Made by a program: the position numbers and the translations under genes. From JACJYE01 sp964432875 (GTDB lineage: Bacteria; Bacteroidota; Bacteroidia; Chitinophagales; Saprospiraceae): DNA of 64,000 bases. This document shows positions 8,579-16,474 of this stretch, piece after piece. A model generated the notes under the pieces. The model was not told the origin of the DNA and did no database searches. It saw only the letters and a program-made list of their open reading frames with translations. Each line of letters starts with the position of its first letter. Positions within the stretch are counted from its first letter, which is position 1. The stretch lies in contig CAYSPJ010000012.1 of NCBI GenBank assembly GCA_964432875.1, positions 1 to 64,000 of the forward strand, given 5' to 3'.

Positions 8579-8755
8579 ATGTTCGGACTATTCAAAAAAG
8601 ACCCCATTAAGAAGCTGGAGGCAGAGTATGCCAAGCTGATGGAAGCAGCCATGCACATCCAACGCAGCGGCGACCTAAAGTTGTACGCAGCTAAAATTGC
8701 CGAGGCGGAAGAGTTGATGCAGAAGATCGAAGCCCTTAGGAAGCAGGCGCAATAA
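8579..8755 (+). CDS. Small conserved protein, DUF6435-like
   Basis: 58 residues starting MFGLFKKDPIKKLE. The opening GLFKxDPxKKLE and the following helical AYxxLMEAAMHxQRSGDL segment match my recollection of DUF6435, a ~58-residue bacterial family of unknown function. The rest is a charged, coiled-coil-prone helix rich in Glu, Ala and Lys. The longer frame from 8546 would start inside the sucC terminator, so I use the ATG at 8579. A weak stem-loop follows (about 8768-8801). Confidence 0.75.
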   Translation: MFGLFKKDPIKKLEAEYAKLMEAAMHIQRSGDLKLYAAKIAEAEELMQKIEALRKQAQ

Positions 8756-8802
8756 TTTTTTTTGCTTAGATTCACGGTTTAAAAACACAACCGTTGAATC
8801 TG

Positions 8803-11193
8803 ATGCGTAATCACTGCTCCTCCACCACCACGACGCCCCGGCTTGCCGGGCAGCCCGACCACAACCCGGTACCTCATGCCCCCTGGCGTACAGCCAGGGC
8901 GGCAAAACATGCCTTGCTGGTGCTAGGCCTGCTGCTGGCTCAGCTCGCCCAGGCCCAACTCACCCAACCGCCTTACCGCCCTGGAGACCTGGTGCGCCTG
9001 GCCAATCCGCTCATGGGCACTGACTCCGAATTCCTGCTCTCCAATGGCAATACCTACCCCGCTATTGCCTTGCCCTGGGGCATGAATTTCTGGACGCCCC
9101 AAACGGCAAAAATGGGCGATGGCTGGGCTTATGCCTACGATGCTACCCACATCCGCGGCTTCAAGCAGACCCACCAGCCCAGCCCCTGGATCAACGATTA
9201 TGCCGCTTTTTCCCTCATGCCAGCCACGGGCCGCCTGAAGTTCAGGGAAGATGAACGGGCTGCTTGGTTCTCCCACAAAACGGAAGTTGCCCAACCTCAT
9301 TACTATAAGGTTTACCTGGCGGATTACGACTTGACCACAGAAATCAGCCCCACCGAAAGGGCCGCGCATTTCCGCTTTACCTTCCCGCAAAGCGACTCTG
9401 CCTTCATCATCCTGGATGCTTTCAATCAGGGCTCGCTGGTGCGGGTGCTGCCCGAGGAGCGTAAGATCATCGGCTACTGCCGCAACAATCATGGCGGGGT
9501 GCCAGAGAATTTCCATAACTACTTCGTGCTGGAATTCGACAAGGACTTTCAATGGGTACACACCTGGCAAGATAGCACCCTGGCCCCCGGTCAACTGGCC
9601 AATGAGGGCGAACACGTCGGCGCTATCGTCGGCTTTGCCACAAAACAGGGGGAAACGGTACACGTCAAGGTAGCTTCCTCCTTCATCAGCCCCGAGCAAG
9701 CTGCTTTGAACCTGGAAAGAGAAATCGGGGCCGACCGCTTTGAACAAACCAAGGAAAAAGCCTGGCAAGCCTGGCAGGCCGAGTTTAGCCGCATTCAGGT
9801 GGAAGATGAGGACTTCGAGAACATCCGCACTTTTTACTCCTGCCTGTACCGCCTGCTGCTCTTCCCCCGCAAGTTTTACGAAATCGGCCCTGATGGCAGT
9901 ATCCTGCACTATAGCCCTTACAACGGGAAGGTGCTGCCTGGTTACATGTTCACCGATAATGGCTTTTGGGATACCTTCCGCGCGGTCTTCCCCTTCTTCA
10001 CCCTCATGTACCCCGAGCTGAACAGCCAGATTATGGAAGGGCTGGCCAATACCTATCTGGAAAGCGGCTGGCTGCCGGAATGGGCCAGCCCTGGCCACCG
10101 CGATTGCATGATCGGCTCTAACTCCGCTTCCATTATTGCCGATTCTTACCTCAAGGGTATCCGCGGCTATGACATCGAGACGCTGTACGAAGCGATGCTT
10201 AAAAACACCGCAGGCAAAGGCCCGGTCAATTCGGTAGGCCGCTTTGGCGCAGAATATTACAACCGCTTGGGGTATGTGCCCTATGATGTGGGTATCAACG
10301 AAAATGCCGCCCGCACCCTGGAGTATGCCTATGCCGATTTCACCATCTGGAAACTAGCCCAGGCCCTGGGCAAACCGGAGCGCGAAATAGCGCTGTTTAA
10401 AAAACGCGCCCAAAACTACCACAACCTCTTCGACCCGCAGGCCAAGCTCATGCGGGGCAAAAACGAAGATGGCAGCTTCCAGTCGCCCTTTAGCCCCTTC
10501 AAGTGGGGCGATGCCTTCACCGAAGGCAATAGCTGGCATTATTCCTGGTCGGTCTTCCAGGATGTAGCAGGGCTCATCAAACTGATGGGCGGGCGGGATG
10601 CTTTTGCGGCCAAACTGGACTCGGCCTTCACGCTGCCGCCTGTTTTCGACGAATCTTATTATGGCTTTGTCATCCATGAAATACGGGAGATGCAGATTAT
10701 GGGCATGGGCCAGTACGCCCACGGCAACCAGCCCATCCAACACGCCATCTATTTGTACAACTATGCCGGCCAGCCCTGGAAGGCCCAGGCCCGCGCCCGG
10801 GAGGTGATGGCCAAGCTCTACACCCCCGCCCCCGACGGCTACTGCGGCGATGAGGATAATGGCCAGACTTCGGCCTGGTATGTCTTCAGCGCCCTGGGCT
10901 TCTACCCCGTCTGCCCGGGCACGACGGAGTACGTCTTTGGCAGCCCACTATTCAAAAAGGCGGCCTTAAAGCTGGAAAATGGCAATACTTTCGTCGTCGA
11001 AGCCGAGGGCAACAACTGGGAAAACGTCTTCATCCAATCGGCTGCCCTCAATGGCAAAGCCCATGAGAAAACCTGGATCGATCATCGGGAAATCCTGGCG
11101 GGCGGCAAGCTGCAGTTCCGCATGGGGCCACAGCCCAACCGGCAGTGGGCCAGCGCAGCGGGGGCAGCGCCGTATTCGATGTCGGAGGAGTGA
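8803..11193 (+). CDS. GH92 family alpha-mannosidase
   Basis: About 796 residues. A signal-peptide-like hydrophobic stretch (ALLVLGLLLAQLAQAQ) follows an unusually long, Pro/Thr-rich N-region, so the start is uncertain. GH92 landmarks are NTYPAIALPWGMNFW near the N-terminus, MFTDNGFWDTFR, LPEWASPGHRDCMIGSNSA, the glycine-rich QYAHGNQPIQH, and GDEDNGQTSAWYVFSALGFY, which carries the acidic residues proposed as catalytic base in this calcium-dependent family. These enzymes remove alpha-linked mannose, usually alpha-1,2, from glycans such as N-glycans or yeast mannan. I infer periplasmic or secreted use in glycan feeding. No SusC/D genes are adjacent. Confidence 0.93.
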   Translation: MRNHCSSTTTTPRLAGQPDHNPVPHAPWRTARAAKHALLVLGLLLAQLAQAQLTQPPYRPGDLVRLANPLMGTDSEFLLSNGNTYPAIALPWGMNFWTPQTAKMGDGWAYAYDATHIRGFKQTHQPSPWINDYAAFSLMPATGRLKFREDERAAWFSHKTEVAQPHYYKVYLADYDLTTEISPTERAAHFRFTFPQSDSAFIILDAFNQGSLVRVLPEERKIIGYCRNNHGGVPENFHNYFVLEFDKDFQWVHTWQDSTLAPGQLANEGEHVGAIVGFATKQGETVHVKVASSFISPEQAALNLEREIGADRFEQTKEKAWQAWQAEFSRIQVEDEDFENIRTFYSCLYRLLLFPRKFYEIGPDGSILHYSPYNGKVLPGYMFTDNGFWDTFRAVFPFFTLMYPELNSQIMEGLANTYLESGWLPEWASPGHRDCMIGSNSASIIADSYLKGIRGYDIETLYEAMLKNTAGKGPVNSVGRFGAEYYNRLGYVPYDVGINENAARTLEYAYADFTIWKLAQALGKPEREIALFKKRAQNYHNLFDPQAKLMRGKNEDGSFQSPFSPFKWGDAFTEGNSWHYSWSVFQDVAGLIKLMGGRDAFAAKLDSAFTLPPVFDESYYGFVIHEIREMQIMGMGQYAHGNQPIQHAIYLYNYAGQPWKAQARAREVMAKLYTPAPDGYCGDEDNGQTSAWYVFSALGFYPVCPGTTEYVFGSPLFKKAALKLENGNTFVVEAEGNNWENVFIQSAALNGKAHEKTWIDHREILAGGKLQFRMGPQPNRQWASAAGAAPYSMSEE

Positions 11194-11443
11194 GCTTGGC
11201 GGTAGGGGATTTGACAAACCTGCCCAGCTTTGATGGTATTCAAGGCAGGCATTTTAAGTTGGCAGGATCCAGCTGCTATAATCCACTCGTAACCGCTCGA
11301 CGGAGATCTGCGGCGCTGCGATGCTGAAAATGATTCCCCGGGCCTTACTGCGAGAGTGGGTAACTGTTAGAGCGGAAACTTTGCGTTCGTTGCGCCGTGG
11401 CGAGACACTGACGCCAAGCTACGTAGCAAAAGGCCGTTTGACG

Positions 11444-11926
11444 CTAAGACAACTGCCTTTTTTTCAAGCGCCGGTCTAGCCAGGCCAAAAGCAAGAAAGC
11501 GCAAGACAGCGCGGCCAGTAGGCTCATCACCGTCATCGGGAGGCTGAGCAGGGTGTCAGCCAGTTTATCCAGAGGCGAATCGGCGGCACTGCCGGGGTTC
11601 GCTTGAAGGTATTGGTAAGCAAAGTAAAAATAGGCGGCGAGGAACAAGCCCAGCAAGCCGGCGAAGGCCCGCTTGGCCCGAGGGCTGAGCAAGGGCTGGA
11701 TGCTGAGTTTGCGGTAGAGCGCCGGCAAGCGCTCCATGATGTTTTTAGCAAAACGCATCGATGGCTGCTCGGCTGCTTGTTGCTGCAGGGCATGGTGAAG
11801 TTGATGAGCCTGTGCCCATTCGAGCTTAAAGGCTGCATCTTCGGCCAGCAAGCGTTCAACCTCCTGCTGCTCTTCCGGGCTACATTGGCCTTCGATGTAT
11901 TTCCAAAGCAATTCGCTGCGGTTCAT
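11444..11926 (-). CDS. Putative membrane anti-sigma factor
   Basis: 160 residues. The first ~60 (MNRSELLWKYIEGQCSPEEQ and onward) look like the helical sigma-binding domain of Bacteroidota anti-sigma factors, without a zinc-finger motif. Two TM helices follow (AFAGLLGLFLAAYFYFAY and LPMTVMSLLAALSCAFLLLAWL), and a short basic tail ends the protein. Its ATG overlaps the TGA of the sigma gene (ATGA), the usual coupling of ECF sigma and anti-sigma genes. I infer that it holds the sigma factor at the inner membrane; no periplasmic sensor domain is evident because only a short loop separates the helices. Confidence 0.75.
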   Translation of the reverse strand: MNRSELLWKYIEGQCSPEEQQEVERLLAEDAAFKLEWAQAHQLHHALQQQAAEQPSMRFAKNIMERLPALYRKLSIQPLLSPRAKRAFAGLLGLFLAAYFYFAYQYLQANPGSAADSPLDKLADTLLSLPMTVMSLLAALSCAFLLLAWLDRRLKKRQLS

Positions 11927-12495
11927 AGTAAATCCTGTATTTCTGCTTTCAATTGTTGAGACAATTCCTCTTTCAGGCTTTCTCTTACCCGGTGCAATTT
12001 CGTCTTGACGTTGCTCAAAGATAAGCCCATAATCTCGGCGATTTCCTTAACTGGCTTTTCGTTCAAGTAGAATAAGGTAACCACCGCTGCATCGGTGGGC
12101 TTCAGCCGCTTGATGGCCTGATCGAGCTGCTCGGCCAGGCTCTGCTGATAAACCTGCTCGGCAGGGCTATCCCCTGCTGCATCGGCAAGCTGCAGAAAAG
12201 TATCGTCTGCATCCAGAGAGTCAATGGGTAGGTGTTTGAGCCGGGCTTTATCGATGGCGGTGCGGTAAGCGATCGTATAAAGCCAAGTACTGAACTTCGC
12301 CTTCCGCTCAAAGCTCTTCAAGGTGGTGTAAACCTTGATAAAAGTATCCTGTGCGGCCTCTTCGGCCTCTTCTCTGGAGCGCAACACCCGCTGGGCGATG
12401 GTGAATACATAGTTTTGGTAGCGCAGCACCAACTGCTCGAAAGCAAGCTGATCGCCCCGCAGGGTTTGCTCCACCAATTTCATGTCGTCATCCAT
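11923..12495 (-). CDS. ECF RNA polymerase sigma factor
   Basis: About 190 residues. Region 2 is recognisable (GDQLAFEQLVLRYQNYVF, then AEEAAQDTFIKVY and FSTWLYTIAYR) and so is region 4 (LKPTDAAVVTLFY, EIAEIMGLSLSNVKTKLHRVR, a helix-turn-helix). It directs polymerase to a regulon I cannot identify here. The far 5' start at 12504 would be GTG; ATGs at 12495 and 12483 are more likely, and I chose 12495. It is the first gene of a two-gene operon with the overlapping anti-sigma candidate. Confidence 0.93.
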   Translation of the reverse strand: MDDDMKLVEQTLRGDQLAFEQLVLRYQNYVFTIAQRVLRSREEAEEAAQDTFIKVYTTLKSFERKAKFSTWLYTIAYRTAIDKARLKHLPIDSLDADDTFLQLADAAGDSPAEQVYQQSLAEQLDQAIKRLKPTDAAVVTLFYLNEKPVKEIAEIMGLSLSNVKTKLHRVRESLKEELSQQLKAEIQDLL

Positions 12496-12570
12496 CAAAA
12501 ACACACACTTTTACCGGCTTTGTTCTAGGACGAGGCCGGCGATGTAAAGGTTACAAATTCATGATTTTCT

Positions 12571-12756
12571 GCAACTATTTAGCTAGCTTCGAGTCTCGAG
12601 CTTCGAGCCGCGAGTTCAGCACTGGCGAAAGGAGGTTGCCGAGTTTTAATCATAGAAAAAATCGTTCTCCAATAAAATTCAGAACTTAATCTTGGAGACA
12701 TGGCACAGAGCTCGCAACTCGCAACTCGCAACTTTTCACCCATGCTAAATAGTTAC
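12571..12756. mobile_element. MITE-like element with terminal inverted repeats and 8-bp direct flanks
   Basis: The left end reads GCAACTATTTAGC and the right end is the inverse GCTAAATAGTTAC, a 13-bp inverted repeat with one mismatch. Inside each end is a run of CGAG/GCGAG words in opposite orientation. Perfect 8-bp copies of GATTTTCT flank it at 12563-12570 and 12757-12764, as expected for a target-site duplication. At 186 bp there is no transposase. Related ends occur at 42681-42740. Confidence 0.7.
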
Positions 12757-13032
12757 GATTTTCTTTTCATTGCCCGGCTTTTTCGGCTCATGCGCTAGCT
12801 GCGGGCAGCTCGCTCGGCCCACCGTGCCCAAGCCCCAGTTTGGAGGCACCGCTGCCCCACGCGCGATTGGCTTCCTTCTTGGCGATGCGCTGGTGGGCGA
12901 TCCGGTGAGCCCTTTCATGGTTAATGGTTATGTTTGCAAATGTAAGGTATTTTTGCGGTAACTCACCATAATGGCATATAACTACGATCTCGCTTCACTC
13001 CGTTCAGGCGGGATGCGCCTCTCCCCCGCTGG

Positions 13033-13124
13033 CCCTGTGGAATAAACCAGGGTTAAGCGTAGCCTATTCCACAGGGCTGGCCCTGTGGAATAAACCAGGG
13101 TTAGGCATAGCGTATTCCACAGGG
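13033..13124. repeat. Two inverted copies of the 44-bp CCCTGTGGAATA palindrome
   Basis: Copies at 13033-13076 and 13081-13124 are reverse complements of the family seen at 71-212, keeping the central CCCTGG-type asymmetry and both TATTCCACAGGG arms. The whole of 12765-13878 is non-coding repeat island: besides these there are an A/T-rich inverted pair, a 72-bp tandem duplication and GGCCTC hairpins. Confidence 0.8.
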
Positions 13125-13140
13125 CGGGCCCTAGTGGTAT

Positions 13141-13251
13141 AAACCGCAAAATGCAAAATACCAAATGTAAAATGTAAAAGCGGCACACAGCGGGCTGCAT
13201 CACGGGGCCAATTTTGCATTTTAAATTTCGCGGTTTTGTGTTTTGCGGTTT
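13141..13251. repeat. Imperfect inverted repeat with AAACCGCAAAA ends
   Basis: AAACCGCAAAA at 13141-13151 faces TTTTGCGGTTT at 13241-13251, with further partly complementary sequence inside (ATGCAAAATA and ATTTTGCATT). It could fold into a long hairpin or be a decayed small element; no flanking duplication is visible. Confidence 0.45.
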
Positions 13252-13377
13252 AAAAATCGGTGCAATAACCGGCTTTATTAGAGCCAATCGCCCCTGCCGA
13301 GAAGGGGAGCGTCTGTGCCGGGAGCGTGATCTGCAAGCATGCAAGGAGTGGTATAAAAAATTCAAGGGGGCCAGGCC

Positions 13378-13517
13378 GCTGCGCCCTCTCCTGCCAATAG
13401 CTCCCATTTACACCAGGCTCGGGCTCTGCCGGAGCCGGCCTCGGAGGCAGCTGCGCCCTCTCCTGCCAATAGCTCCCATTTACACCAGGCTCGGGCTCTG
13501 CTGGAGCCGGCCTCGGC
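13378..13517. repeat. Tandem duplication of a 72-bp non-coding unit
   Basis: The segment starting GCTGCGCCCTCTCCTGCC at 13378 is repeated from 13450 almost without change, including GCTCCCATTTACACCAGG and a small GGCTC/GAGCC hairpin. The frames that cross it give only proline-rich repeats and are not credible genes. Confidence 0.75.
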
Positions 13518-13552
13518 CCAACGTTTGTAGCCTGCGCTTTCCCATAGGTTTG

Positions 13553-13575
13553 GGCCTCGTAGAGGCCTAATGTTG
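13553..13575 (+). repeat. Third GGCCTC-GTA-GAGGCC hairpin
   Basis: Same stem and loop as at 518-596, followed by TAATGTT; the rest of the tail has diverged. Confidence 0.65.
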
Positions 13576-13878
13576 CCCAGGCAGCCAAGCCATTGCCATG
13601 CATCTCTTTGCTCCCTCTGTCCAGCATGATGCTGCCGGCAATGACTTCTTGTGCAAACCATGCCCGTTCCAGCGAACGTTGGGCCTCCGAGGCCAGGCTA
13701 AGGTTGTGGCGCGGGCTGTTATGCGGTACAGGCTCTATGGAATAGCCTATGCCTACCCCCAGTTTGTTCCGCTTTGCTCCATTTGAGACTACCTGGCAGC
13801 CCCATTCCCTCATTGATCAAAGTCATTGCGCAGCTGCCAAAAAGCATGGTAACTTTAAAATCATCAAACAAACCTACC

Positions 13879-14307
13879 ATGGAAAAGCCCCACCGAAACA
13901 GCTCCCAAGTTTATGGCTATACGATTTGTCTAGTAGCAGTCATCACTTTTCTGATTGCGGCCGTACAGCTGGTGAACGCAGCGATGGACCTCAGCGACCC
14001 TTTACATAGCAGCAGATGGGGAGGGTATGCTTCCGTCAGCCTGGCGTCTTACGAAAACTACAAGATGGACATGCTTAAATCGCCGCAAAGGCCGGGCGAA
14101 GAAGCCAAGGTCGCTTCTTATATACCGGATGACAAAACTATGCGCGCCATGTATGAAGCAGCTAAGACGGATAGGATTCAATCCGTCAAGCACCAGTCCT
14201 ATCGAAGCCTGTTGACCAGCAGTTTGCTGATCGCCATTTGCGTCATCCTCTTTGTGACACACTGGCGCTTGGCGCGCCGGAGCATCCGGCTTGAGATGGC
14301 TGGATGA
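13879..14307 (+). CDS. Two-TM membrane protein of unknown function
   Basis: 142 residues from the ATG at 13879 (MEKPHRNSSQVYGY). Helix one is roughly residues 15-35 (ICLVAVITFLIAAVQLVNAA), helix two near the C-terminus (LLTSSLLIAICVILFVTHW), with a ~75-residue soluble loop between. A short basic tail ends the protein. I recognise no catalytic motif. A longer frame from 13774 runs through repeat DNA and is not credible. Thirty-one bases later begins a small glycine-rich membrane gene, so the two may be cotranscribed. Confidence 0.7.
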   Translation: MEKPHRNSSQVYGYTICLVAVITFLIAAVQLVNAAMDLSDPLHSSRWGGYASVSLASYENYKMDMLKSPQRPGEEAKVASYIPDDKTMRAMYEAAKTDRIQSVKHQSYRSLLTSSLLIAICVILFVTHWRLARRSIRLEMAG

Positions 14308-14338
14308 AGGCAACAATCTTCATCAACACAAGCCTGTC

Positions 14339-14517
14339 ATGAACGACAAGAAGAAGAATAGAATGGCTTTGGACACGGCCATCGGCTTTGCCTTGGGCGG
14401 TTCGTCGGGCTCATTATCGGGCACAGCACAGGCAACATCGCTTTGTGGCTTGCCATCGGCATCGGCACGGGCTTAGCCTTCGGCACGGCCATCGGCTCGA
14501 TGCTCGAGTACGGATAA
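14339..14517 (+). pseudogene. Frameshifted glycine-rich small membrane protein
   Basis: The frame opens MNDKKKNRMALDTAIGFALGG, then near position 14400 the reading must shift by one base to continue as FVGLIIGHSTGNIALWLAIG and end TAIGSMLEYG-stop at 14515-14517. Joined, this is a ~59-residue protein with a basic N-terminus and glycine-zipper TM segments, a type common beside housekeeping genes in Bacteroidota. The total length is one base short of a multiple of three, consistent with a single-base deletion or sequencing error around the GGGCGG run. Confidence 0.7.
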
Positions 14518-14529
14518 GCAAGCACCCTT

Positions 14530-15768
14530 TCACCAACTTGCCAATTCCACCGCGTGCTGGGGCTCCACCCTGCCGGGGTACTGTAGCAAGCCCTGCTCCA
14601 GGCAATCCATGGCTGCCTCGAGATGCGCGCAGTTGAGCACAAAGGCGATGCGCACCTCGTCGATGCCGCGGCCGGGAGTGGCGTAGAAGCCCTCGCCGGG
14701 CGAGACCATCACCGTAGCGCCCTGGTAGTCGAAATCCTCCAGCAGCCATTGGCAGAAGCGCTCGGCGCTATCCACCGGGAATTTGGCGAAGCAGTAGAAA
14801 GCGCCGCCCGGCAGGTAGCTGACCACACCCTCCATGCGGCCTAGGCGCGCATATACCACATCGCGGCGGCGGCGGTATTCCTCGCGCACCTGCGCGATGT
14901 AGCCCTCTTCCAGCGCTGCAGCATCCAGGATCGCCTCAGCCAGCAGCTGCCCGTAAGCCGGAGGGCTCAGCCGTAGCTTGGCGTAGCGCGAGATAGCGGC
15001 GAGCACCTCGGCATTGCGGCTGACGATGGCGCCCACCCGCGCCCCACAGGCGCTGTAGCGCTTCGACAGGGAATCAATGACCACCGCATGCTCGTCCATG
15101 CCGGGGATTTCCAGGATGGAGCAAAAGACGTTGCCATCGTAGCAGAAGTCGCGGTACACCTCGTCCACAAAGAGGAACAGGCCGTAGCGCCGGGCCAGGG
15201 CCGCCAGCTCTTCCAACGCTTGGCGCGAGTAGAACGCGCCAGTGGGGTTGCTGGGGTTGGTGATGAAAATGGCTTTGGTCTGCGGGCTGATGACCTGCTC
15301 GAAAGCAGCGGCATCAGGCAGGGCAAAGCCCGTCTCGATATAGCTGGCGATGGGGCGGATGCGCACATCGGCCATCTGGGCAAAGCCGTTGTAATTGGCG
15401 TAGAAAGGCTCGGGGATGATGATTTCCTGGCCCTTGTCCAGGCAAGCCAGGAAAGTCAGCAGGATGCCTTCGGAAGCACCGGTGGTAATGATGATGTCAT
15501 CGGCGCCGACCGCCATGCCGAGCTTGGCATAATAATCGGCCAGCTTGCGGCGGTAAGAAAGGTTGCCTTCCGCCGCGCTGTACTCGACGATGCGCCAGTC
15601 GGCCTGGCGCACCTTTTCCAGGGCGTAGGCTGGGGTCTCGATATCCGGCTGCCCGATATTGAGGTGATAGACGTGCTTGCCGGCGGCTTTGGCCCGGTCG
15701 GCATAGGGGATGAGCTTGCGGAAGGGCGAGAGCGCTACTTCGCCGCCGCGCTTGGAGATGGATGGCAT
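14530..15768 (-). CDS. PLP-dependent class I/II aminotransferase
   Basis: 412 residues from the ATG at 15768 (MPSISKRGGEVALSPFRKL). This matches the fold-type I family of aspartate/aromatic-like aminotransferases in Bacteroidota: YHLNIGQPDI near the N-terminus, NPSNPTG for cofactor binding, DEVYRDF with the PLP-pyridine Asp, and the Schiff-base lysine in DSLSKRYSACGARVG. The C-terminal small domain ends with the IRIAFV-type core (VRIAFVLNC). It should transfer amino groups between an amino acid and 2-oxoglutarate or a similar acceptor; substrate not determinable. It is convergent with the small membrane gene, whose stop is 12 bases away. Confidence 0.92.
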   Translation of the reverse strand: MPSISKRGGEVALSPFRKLIPYADRAKAAGKHVYHLNIGQPDIETPAYALEKVRQADWRIVEYSAAEGNLSYRRKLADYYAKLGMAVGADDIIITTGASEGILLTFLACLDKGQEIIIPEPFYANYNGFAQMADVRIRPIASYIETGFALPDAAAFEQVISPQTKAIFITNPSNPTGAFYSRQALEELAALARRYGLFLFVDEVYRDFCYDGNVFCSILEIPGMDEHAVVIDSLSKRYSACGARVGAIVSRNAEVLAAISRYAKLRLSPPAYGQLLAEAILDAAALEEGYIAQVREEYRRRRDVVYARLGRMEGVVSYLPGGAFYCFAKFPVDSAERFCQWLLEDFDYQGATVMVSPGEGFYATPGRGIDEVRIAFVLNCAHLEAAMDCLEQGLLQYPGRVEPQHAVELASW

Positions 15769-16089
15769 GTCGCGTTTTTTGTTCGTGTGTTGTCCTCCAC
15801 TGATTTTGTTGGGGAGCGGGCTTCGCCCGTTTGGTCGCCTACCGATGGGCACCGATGGCCGCAGATGAGGGATGTCGGTGGATCGCCCTGGTGTAGAAAG
15901 CTGCTCAACAACGAAGCCAGTTTTGATGATGCAATCATATTTCAAAGCGCAAAGGTAAGGGGAAAAGCGGAATGGGGGGTGCGGGAGGGCGGGAAAAAAA
16001 TGGGGGGGGGTGATGACGGCAATGGACTAAGCGGTCGTGAAGCCCGTGAGCTTGAAGCTCTTCGGCAGGCAAGCGCCAAACGTTTTGCA

Positions 16090-16317
16090 TGCGGCCTGAC
16101 ATTTTGCCGAGATGGCTGGTATTTCTTCCACTTTTTCAGCGTGGATGGATCATCAGCAATAACATCAATACCGCGCTGAGCAACTTCATCCGGGCAAACC
16201 CATCTGGCTGCGTGCCGATCAATGGCGATGTGAGGATATTTATCGAGCGGGCAGCATCTTTTGTCTATCCGGATGGCATGGTGATCTGCGGCGCCTCAGT
16301 TCAAACTGGATGTCTAG
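16090..16317 (+). pseudogene. Decayed Uma2-family endonuclease fragment
   Basis: One frame encodes SNNINTALSNFIRA, INGDVRIFIERA and VYPDGMVICG, which follow the order of conserved Uma2 (DUF820) segments (N-x-x-L, D-[VM]-[RK]-[VI], YPD-x-x-[VI]-[CT]). Just before it a different frame reads EMAGISS, like the Uma2 start region, and just after it the +1 frame reads APQFKLDV, like the CxxPQF segment. At least two frameshifts and loss of both ends make a functional protein unlikely. The surrounding 15769-16390 holds nothing else I can support. Confidence 0.5.
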
Positions 16318-16394
16318 TTTTCACGCCCTCATCCCTGTTTCATGCTTCCCCCCCTGCTTTGAAGCCAAGCCCTCCCACCTCGCCACAGGACAGC

Positions 16395-16423
16395 AAAAAA
16401 CCCGCTGCGCACAGCGCAGCGGG
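16395..16423 (-). terminator. Rho-independent terminator
   Basis: On the minus strand the perfect 10-bp stem CCCGCTGCGC/GCGCAGCGGG with a 3-base loop is followed by TTTTTT (complement of 16395-16400). It lies ~50 bases beyond the stop of the HhH protein gene. Confidence 0.85.
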
Positions 16424-16474
16424 CCAGCTATAGGTGCTTATGCTTAGCTACCATGTAAAGGGGGGAAGAAATAC

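Noticed and set aside
12770..12961. 63-residue plus-strand frame
   Set aside because: Placed in a repeat island, with no start context and no recognisable composition.
13250..13813. 187-residue minus-strand frame
   Set aside because: Driven by a 72-bp tandem duplication and GGCCTC hairpins; the repeated proline-rich peptide follows from the DNA repeat.
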